Origin: Phallusia mammillata
Lineage: Eukaryota > Chordata > Ascidiacea > Phlebobranchia > Ascidiidae
DNA length: 64,000 nt
NCBI GenBank assembly: GCA_003260075.1
Contig: QLIY01000053.1
Coordinates: 196,600-260,599, forward strand
Reading direction: 5' to 3'
The stretch's first letter is position 1. Each line of letters starts with the position of its first letter. Positions 57,101-64,000 of the stretch are shown here, piece after piece. A program made the position numbers and the translations under genes. The notes under the pieces were generated by a model. It ran no database searches. It was not told the origin of the DNA and saw only the letters and a program-made list of their open reading frames with translations.

Positions 57101-60100
57101 CAAAACACCAATGCACATGAAGACTTTGAGAAGTATATGCATCAAGCTTTAAAAGAACATTTAATAATTGTTTACAAAGAAATGTTCAATGATTTACTGT
57201 TGGATGATTTTACAAAATGATTTTTTTTGAAAGAAAGTGTTCAATCAGCAGTTTAAACTCTCGTTCATCATTATGTTCTTGATAAGTTTGTGGATGTGCC
57301 TGATGGTCTAAATAAAGTATAATAGTTTGACACTTGCTTAGTTCAGTCTATTTCTACCCTGTATGAACTGTAAAAAACAATCCTCGGCATCAATAAATAC
57401 GTGTGTTGTGTAGGCACTCCCCAAGCTGGTTCAGACATTGGAAGTGAAGGTGACGGGGTCCCTTCTGAGATTTCTGACAGCTCTGCAAATGTTGAAGATG
57501 CATCCCCAGATATAAAAGTATGGTTTTTATAACTTTGTTTAAATTGAACTAAATTTTAATTACTGAACTTATTTGTTTGCAAGCACTGATACACAAAGTT
57601 GTTTATATTTTATATATGATGAGTATATATTTTAATGCCGTACTGATATTTTTTTTAAATTTTGTGTTCACTTATCCATTGTACTGTGTGCTAACTGAAA
57701 TTATATTGTGTGAAATTTTCTATTTTACAAGAAATAAGATGGTACCAGAATATATTGCATAAAAATTAGTTAAACATTGCATTAAATCTGAAGCGGGTTT
57801 AAGTCATCAAATTTTACACCACACAAGCAGCTTACTTTTGAATTGGCATAGGGGGGGGGGGATATATTGCATAAAAATTAGTTAAAACATTGCATTAACA
57901 CTGAAGCGGGTTCTATGTCATCAAATTTTACACCACACAAGCAGCTTACTTTTGAATTGGCATATAATAACATAAGTGCAGTATTAAAAAAATTGTTTCA
58001 GCAGCGTCGAGGTGTGAGCTTTGGCTCTCAGGTGGAGGAAGTACATGAGGTTGCAGTGGAAATGAAACCTGAAATGGAAGATAGGGGAATATGGACACAT
58101 GAACCTGAATATGACACACAATTAGCTGTTAGGCTTTATAGGCCACTGACACTGAAAGGTATATCTGCCTTATTGTGAGCCCTTTATTCATGGGTAGAGC
58201 TACTAACACAGGAACTCACACCACACAGATTAGCCAGGTGGTGCATGCAAATATTTGAATGCAATTTGTGAAAAAAGGCTGACGGTTTGGGCTATGCAGG
58301 GTTTCATATTAAAAATAACAACAAAATCAAAATATCTTTATGTTAACTTTAATCTCTAACCCTATTCAAGCATCACTGTTAATTTAAATAACTGCACCCT
58401 TTATGGCATCTATCGGTATTCAACAAACCTTGTGTGCTCTGAGTTCCTGTGTTAGTAGCTCTACCTTATTCGGGGGGGGGGCCAAGGTTTCATATTAAAA
58501 ATAACAACAAAATCAAAATATATTTATGTTAAATTTAGTCTCTAACCCTATTCAAGCCTCACTGTTAATTTAAATAACTGCACCCTTTACGCCATCTATC
58601 GGTATTCAGCAAACCTTGTGTGCTCTGAGTTCCTGTGTTAGTAGCTCTACCTTATTCTCAAGGCTTGCTAAGACGTATTCCATACTCACACTCGTTATAA
58701 ATTTACACATCAAGCTAGAACTTAACCTGATTGCATAAACCAGTGGTTCTCAAACATTGATACAACAACAAAAAGCCACGAAACCGAACTATTCTGCAAT
58801 GCCCTTGAAAAATTAAAATGACGCACCTGGGCGTCGCGACGCACAGTCTGAGAACCACTGGCATAAACTATTGACATGTGGATTCGGGTATCCTGTTGAA
58901 TTTGCTTAATTATAATAAGCTTGTTTCACTAATTGGAACTATAACTTACTAATGCTCTTTTATTTCAGATGATGATGGGTCTGATGTATCTTGTACAGTC
59001 AGTTTTGCTGGAATTACCACAAAGACATCGGCACTGCCATCAGGAAATGTATCAACACAGCCAGATTCGCAACCAATAGTCGATGAATCAGAAATGGTAA
59101 CATAACTAAAAGCTTGTTTTAGTGTACCACACAGATTTTTGACTTAACTGTTTCATTGTATAGGGTTTGTAAATCCCAAACAACCTATGCTGTTTATGCT
59201 GGTTCAAAATAATTACATTTTTTTTGCACAAAAAGTAAGTTGCACAAGTACTAAAAGTAACCTTTTGCGAAAGTGCGTTAGCGGAAATAGCAAAAAAATG
59301 TGCATTAAAATTTTTGTTTTCTCAACTATCTCAATGCTATTAGGGTGAAGCAAAGGTGAAGGGTAAAGGTAAAGCTGGAAGAAGAAAATCAATTGGATTT
59401 GCCAGCAGACCAACAAGCCCACCAGGTAGATCAAACTGTTTTTAAAAATCTGATTTGAATCTAATGCATGTTTTGCAAAGTGCTGTTTTGACACTTTTAG
59501 TTTATTTTTTTTGTCAGGCTACTTTTTAAGTCGATATCTAAATGTTTATAATGGTGTATCTTTAAAAAGGTTTCTTTCACAGCTATGTCCAGCCCATCAA
59601 AGAGCATGCTCAAATCTAAACCAAGCAGCATTTTAAAGAAAGTCAAATCGGGTGAAGATGAGCCCGAACCTGAAAAAGAAAAAGAAAAGGTTAATCGCAG
59701 TAAATTTGAAGAAGTGCTTTTCGATGTTCCTCCAAACTCTTCTGAACCAGTAAGCCTTGTTCAGTATATCTTTCAAAGGGATTCATTGTATATTTAGATT
59801 TAAATATAGGCAAAAGCCAAAGAAAGCTTTGAAGTTAGATGACAGTGATGTTTCAATGAAGCACAAACAATGGATTTTGCCAAGTTGGCCGAGTGGTTAG
59901 CACCATCACCTTGTGTCATAAGGATGTGGGTTGTTATATTCCTATCCTTGTCACTTGTTGTTCTCTGAGCAAAAAACTTGAGCTGCATTTCTCCAACCTG
60001 GTCGTTTCCGATAAAATGAACTAAATTGAGGTCACCAACTGCCCAAGTGGAAAAAATCAAATAAAAGTGATTTAAAAGACTTGCAAAAAACAAACAACTG

Positions 60101-63100
60101 AAAACAACATATTCAATGTACAATTTGCCATATTTTTTTGTTTTAATACTTCCGTTAAAAAAAATCCTCTCAATTTACAGATCAGAATAGCTGTACACCA
60201 GGGAGAACAGGAGAGGGGGGGGGGTCTTGTTCAGTATATCTTTCAAAGGGATTCATTGTATATTTAGATTCAAATATAGGCAAAAGCCAACGAAAGCTTT
60301 GAAGTTAGATGACAGTGATGTTTCAATGAAGCACATACAATGGATTTTGCCATGTTGGCCGAGTGGTTAGCACCATCACCCTGTTTCATAAGGATGTGGG
60401 TTGTTATATTCCTATCCTTGTCGCTTGTTGTTCTCTGAGCAAAAAACTTGAGCTGCATTTCTCCAACCTGGTCGTTTTCGATAAAATGAACTAAATTGAG
60501 GTCACCAACTGCCCAAGTGGAAAAATCAAATAAAAGTGATTTAACAGACTTGCGAAAAAACAAGCAACTGAAAACAACATATTGAATGTACAATTTGCCA
60601 TATTCGTTTGTTTTGAAACTTCCGTTCAAAAAAATTCTCTCAATTTACAGATCAGAATAGCTGTACACCAGGGAGAACAGGAGAAAATGGTTGCCATGGT
60701 TACTGTCACGTGGGATGACCTGCAGGCCAAGGTAGATACACTTGCAAAATACATTGTTAAATTGTCCTGACTATAGTAGTATATGCTACCGATGTAATGT
60801 CACCAGCTGCACTAATGAGAACTTGTATGTTGAAACAGTGTGAACAATCTGTAGCTTAAATGTGCCCTGTTTTTTAATTTGTTCTCTAGGAATTTGCTAC
60901 AAAATTGATTGCTGTGAAACCTGATCTCGACCACAAACCCGAGGATAAGAAGGAGAAGGAAAGAGAAAAAGAAGAGGAAGTGAGAGTGGAGAGTCCTCCT
61001 CAAGAGGTGGAGGAAACGGATACAAGGGAGTTTGAAGAGGAATTATCCAATCAAGAGTTGACGATTGTTGAACTGCAAGGAATCAAGTTAGGAATAGGTT
61101 GGTTGTGTACATGAGTTATCAAAAAACACCGTAAATCAGCAAATTAAGTATCGTTTTATAGGAAGCTAATATCTGAATGCCCATATATATTCCCATAATA
61201 TCTGAAAATACATTTTACTTAATAGCCTACAAATCCCAAAAATTACTGCAACATTGAAAGACAGGAACACTAACAATTTTAAATATTTTTTTGTAAATTA
61301 TTGTCAAAAAAGTAAAGCATATTTATAAATATATATGTTAACATTTTCTTTGATCAGGCCGATATTTCGTTTTTTTATTATGTTTCAGGCGGCCACAGCC
61401 ACGGTATAATCGGGGAACTACCTCTTCTTTTCTATTGGATAAAGCGTGAGAAACCACGTGTTCTAAATGCTGACGTCAACACTGTCGGTGTCCGTGAACT
61501 TATCTTGGAAATTACAGGTTTGTAGAATGTGCTTCTGAAAGCACAGTGATATAAAGACGTTTTTAGTGGACTGTATTTGGTTGAACTCTCCTGTTTTTGT
61601 ACACTTTTTTAACTTTGAGGCTATATACAAACGTTCCAGACCAAGTGAGGTATGTAAAGCAATAATGTAAACGGTAGATACTTAAACACCAAAAACTAGC
61701 GGCACTGGAGTCCGGTTCACTTGAGGTCAAGAAGGTAACGTCAGGTCAAATGTTTGGAAAATGCGTGTTTTTAACGTTATTTATGATTTTATACCTTCAC
61801 CTGACCCAAATAGCCCTAACCGCCGGCATTTCTACAAGTCTGCAAAAAAGACAAAAAAAATAAATTAATAAAACTATTTGACATTTGACCTCAAATGAAC
61901 CGGACTCCAGTGCCGCTAGTTTTTGGTGTTTAAGTATCTACCCAAGTAAACAATACCCAAATATCATTATGTTGTATGTTGTGTTTTGTTAAGGTGTGGA
62001 TGTTGACCACGTGACAAAAGATGAGATTGTCGAGATGCTGGGACGCGAATATCACGACGTGTCTACGTCAGCAATGTCATTTGTTTCGTCATCATCCCAC
62101 AAATCGGTAAGTACGTACTTTTTTGACAAAATCGACATCGACATGCACGATTCCAAAACCAATACCAATCAATAAGTTTGCATGTGTTTCCCACTTACGA
62201 ATGTGTTTTCTGTTGTAACACAATCCAAAAACATACCAATAAAAATTGCTTGTGTGTATGGTGGACAAAAAGTAGTTTTTTGTTTCAATAGTTTCAAAAG
62301 CCTTTTGTGAGTAAAATTGATCTATCTTATTTTATTTGTTTTTATCCCAATTTGAGTGTTTCAGTGTAAAAGTTTCATGGTTTACTTTTTTCGCAGGGTT
62401 ACATTCCACTGGAGGAGCTAGAGGTTATACGGGAGCAACATGATTTAGAAGTAAAAAATATTCAAGATGAATATGAAGCCAAACTTCAGCAGTTATTAAG
62501 TGAAGTTGGAAAACTTCAAACCGCACAACCTACACAGGTAGTCACTAACGACGAACGGTTAAGCCTTCACAAAACATATTGTCTGTAAAATAGTCTATTT
62601 GTTCGTTTCTTTTTAGTCGATAGGTGATAATAGGTATTGGTACATGAGTCCCTTACATCTCATGATTCCCAAAAGGTGCTGTTAGTGGCTCACAAACCAA
62701 AAGACACTTGTGTCGGGCTTTGAAAACTAATGACTTATGGTCACTTAGGCCAATGGTTTTTGGCGTTTAGTCCGTTCTAAAACAGTTATAAATATAACTG
62801 CATTATTACTCCATAGAATCCTATGCTCCAACCCCGTAAAACATAAGTCGATAAATTGGTACATCCAAGCTATGTTTTTCAAATCTACAGCTTTGTGTGT
62901 CTACTCAGTTTTGCGTTTCCCGAGCTCCCTACCCGCATAAAAAAAACGTGGGTTTGGCCGATGCAGTATTTAATTGGGTTATGAGTTGTATACCTATTAG
63001 CCAATTCACGTATTAAATTTCACAGCAAACCTCTTCCCAACCGCGCCCTGAAGTGACGTTCAGTGACACAAACACGTTCGTGCGACCTCCTCCTTTGCCA

Positions 63101-63638
63101 GGTAGGGACTTAAACATGTGAATATACTCATAAACAAAACGGCAACGTTTCAGTGTTTAGTTGTTGTTTATTGGTAAGTTGAATATTGACTCTGGACAAA
63201 TCAGCTAATTTGAGCTACTCCAAGAGTTGACAATATTTGGGTCTTTAATCTGAAATGCTAATCCAGTGAATTGCATGGCCAAATCGCCAAGTTTTTTTGT
63301 GCGACCAACTGGATTATGCGACAAAGTGGACGAATCTATTAACGACTATAATTTCACGATTTCTCTGCAAATAAGGGAATTTAACGATTAAGCGGTACGA
63401 TTCAACCAAAATCGCCTGTAGAGTATATGTCCAGATAACAGCTATGGTGTGAAAAAATGTTCCAGCTATAACGTGTGGACATATAACTCTTTAGATTGCA
63501 TGGCAAGAAGTTAATATTTTACATATTTTTACAGAGATTTCTCGGCAAGAAGTTGAAAGGCCCCATTCCGGTGGAGGTAATTGGCGGCCCCCGAAAATTC
63601 CCCAGCTTCCAGACTGGGGCGCACATTTGCCCAAAAAC
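51180..63638 (+). CDS. Large acidic, Lys/Glu-rich coiled-coil-type protein, unidentified (5' part, continues past window)
   Basis: Exons: 51180-51330, 52250-52385, 52464-52567, 53321-53442, 53586-53659, 54116-54174, 56280-56375, 57414-57517, 58002-58158, 58969-59096, 59344-59425, 59583-59749, 60651-60731, 60890-61097, 61389-61517, 61994-62106, 62397-62537, 63026-63101, 63535-63638; 744 codons in one open phase with no stop. The start is the first ATG of an acidic N-terminus (DDTEDEEEDAMFEAEEARI). Residues about 50-210 look like a conserved helical domain (LDTSFNELLELKDELLQ-type region, IQELTRLVNIYSIPWEQ, RQLNIAIRRLQLIDAHTKRL, HGRRWKFMIEAFKKK). Then come acidic stretches, a Ser/Lys-rich part, KPEDKKEKEREKEEE, a hydrophobic segment (IIGELPLLFYWIKREKPRVL), a short coiled coil (EEYEAKL-like) and a Pro-rich part. 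I do not recognise the family. Several exons are also present as truncated haplotype copies. Confidence 0.8.
51585..51920. mobile_element. Foldback element with terminal CCGCATGTG subrepeats
   Basis: Left end cggtggtactaaataccgca, then four to five direct copies of the 9-base unit (a/g)ccgcatgtg. The right end carries the same units inverted (cacatgcggccacatgcggt) and ends tttttagtaccacccgg. CATTATA flanks both sides (51578-51584 and 51921-51927). It lies in intron 1 of the unidentified gene. Confidence 0.72.
52546..53413. repeat. Allele-like duplication that truncates an exon copy
   Basis: The block from the end of exon 3 (gaagcattgaaaaaattaca) to within exon 4 (ggaaaagagagtg) is present twice, split by the run at 52975-52984. 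The first exon-4 copy (from 52880) is cut by the G run; the second (53321-53442) is complete with donor. This supports a haplotype join, not exon duplication. Confidence 0.82.
53711..56332. repeat. Large allele-like duplication, one copy carrying a 1.1-kb insertion
   Basis: The block from about 53711 (ctcaataatccattaaatg) through exon 6 into exon 7 recurs from 54466 after the G run at 54456-54465. Exon 6 occurs at 54116-54174 and again at about 54861-54919. The first exon-7 copy (54403-54455) is cut by the run; the second (56280-56375) is whole. Only the second block contains the element at 54985-56099. Confidence 0.8.
54985..56099. mobile_element. 1.1-kb hAT-like insertion present in only one haplotype copy
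   Basis: Begins near CAGGGATGCAAATTTTG and ends CATTGTTGCACCCCTG, an imperfect inverted repeat with hAT-type ends. The same locus without it is read at about 54212-54222 (attaatcgactatgatgtg), so a filled and an empty site are both visible. An N at 54969 and about 15 extra bases blur the left border. No transposase frame is seen. Confidence 0.65.
56402..57450. repeat. Mosaic of haplotype fragments joined by three G runs
   Basis: Runs at 56510-56520, 56609-56618 and 56693-56702 separate short pieces. They match, in order, the exon-8 region (57342-57449), intron 8 (about 57540-57616), the exon-9 3' border (about 58137-58205) and the exon-7 3' end (from 56361). The truncated exon-8 copy at 56475-56509 is not a separate exon. 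The genuine order is given by the uninterrupted copies. Confidence 0.78.
57756..57960. repeat. Allele-like duplication split by an 11-G run
   Basis: The block atatattgcataaaaattag to cttttgaattggcata is repeated across the run at 57851-57861, just before exon 9. Confidence 0.78.
58191..58651. mobile_element. GCTACTAAC-family MITE with part of its other allele joined in
   Basis: Left end tgggtagagctactaacaca, right end gttagtagctctacc, as in 6240-6537. The right half occurs twice because of a 10-G join at 58472-58481. Flanks ttattca and ttattct are a near-exact target duplication. It lies in the intron before exon 10. Confidence 0.7.
58741..58860. mobile_element. 120-base hAT-like MITE with exact 8-base target duplication
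   Basis: Starts CAGTGGTTCTCA, ends TGAGAACCACTG. GCATAAAC stands on both sides without mismatch (58733-58740 and 58861-58868). Confidence 0.87.
59755..60680. repeat. Allele-like duplication of an intron with a SINE and a truncated exon copy
   Basis: About 450 bases from ttgttcagtatatctttcaa onward are repeated across the run at 60215-60224. The first copy ends inside exon 13 (60181-60214, atcagaatagctgtacacca), cut by the G run; the second exon-13 copy (60651-60731) is complete. Differences are a few percent. Confidence 0.82.
59880..59950 (+). repeat. tRNA-derived SINE-like segment (second allele at about 60353-60423)
   Basis: Contains TTGGCCGAGTGGTTAGCACC, a polymerase III A-box of the tRNA-Ser/Leu kind, followed about 30 bases later by a degraded B-box (gtgggttgttatattcc). 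It does not fold as a full tRNA, so it is a SINE head or tRNA relic rather than a working tRNA gene. The copy after the G run at 60215 is its haplotype partner. Confidence 0.55.
61674..61941. mobile_element. MITE with long near-perfect inverted repeats
   Basis: About 57-base arms: gtagatacttaaacaccaaa (continuing through actagcggcactggagtccg) on the left and the complement ending ggtgtttaagtatctac on the right. It lies in the intron between 61517 and 61994. Confidence 0.78.
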
Positions 63639-64000
63639 GTAAGTCAGTTTATAAAAGAAAACACTGGACAGTAGCAAAATAAAGTAGATAAATGCAACAC
63701 TTTTTAGTTAATACGCTTTAGCAAGCATTTGTGTCATAGTAAGTACAAATCAAAATCAGACACAGACTGTGCTGACGTGCTGGTAAACATCACATTACTG
63801 TAATCGTGATAGTAATTTGTTTGAAGATATAAACGGCGGAATGACAACCATGTAAGGCAATAGCTTTAAAAACTATAATATGTAAGGCTAGCTAACGCCA
63901 AGTGAAACACCCATGTGGTTTTTGGCAATAACAGCAACTAATTAAAACCTATATAGCGCGAGTCCCGAAAAGACTCCTGTCGTGGGTTTTATCCCACCGC

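Noticed and set aside
59880-59960. Functional tRNA-Ser gene
   Set aside because: Only the A-box region is tRNA-like; the B-box is degraded and no acceptor-stem pairing is visible.

Overview
The window is nuclear DNA from an AT-rich animal genome with spliceosomal introns (GT-AG sites, split codons). A vertebrate-type gene set (CD45-like receptor phosphatase, LYAR, MRGBP, MRPL44, CMC4, PWP1), fairly short introns, many short hAT-like elements and high local allelic divergence suggest a tunicate of the Ciona type. That assignment is inference; no species marker was read.

Layout. (1) 1-15.0 kb, plus strand: cytoplasmic half of a receptor tyrosine phosphatase with two PTP domains, closest by eye to CD45/PTPRC, with a probable transmembrane exon at 3.3 kb. 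Its ectodomain was not found. (2) 16.1-43.2 kb, plus strand: PWP1, a WD-repeat ribosome-biogenesis protein, 14 exons. Two of its introns are very large (11.7 and 8.6 kb); the first holds gC1q-domain exons on the opposite strand. (3) 44-50 kb: a compact housekeeping cluster. LYAR (minus) is head-to-head with MRGBP (plus). MRGBP converges on a minus-strand pair, CMC4 then MRPL44, separated by only 7 bases, which looks like a two-gene operon. (4) 51.2 kb to the window end, plus strand: at least 19 exons of a large acidic, lysine/glutamate-rich, partly coiled-coil protein I do not recognise.

Common threads: PWP1 and LYAR belong to nucleolar/ribosome biology, MRPL44 to the mitochondrial ribosome, CMC4 to the mitochondrial intermembrane space, and MRGBP to the NuA4/TIP60 acetyltransferase complex.

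A major caution is assembly quality. About two dozen runs of G, most of them 10 bases long and a few of 32-76 bases, interrupt the sequence. Nearly all the short ones sit between two near-identical copies of the same local sequence, and several cut exons in the middle. They look like artificial joins between the two haplotypes, so the duplications, poly-Gly/poly-Pro reading frames and repeated exons should not be taken as biology. Exon coordinates below were read by eye and checked for splice sites and codon phase; for every named gene the phases close without a frameshift.
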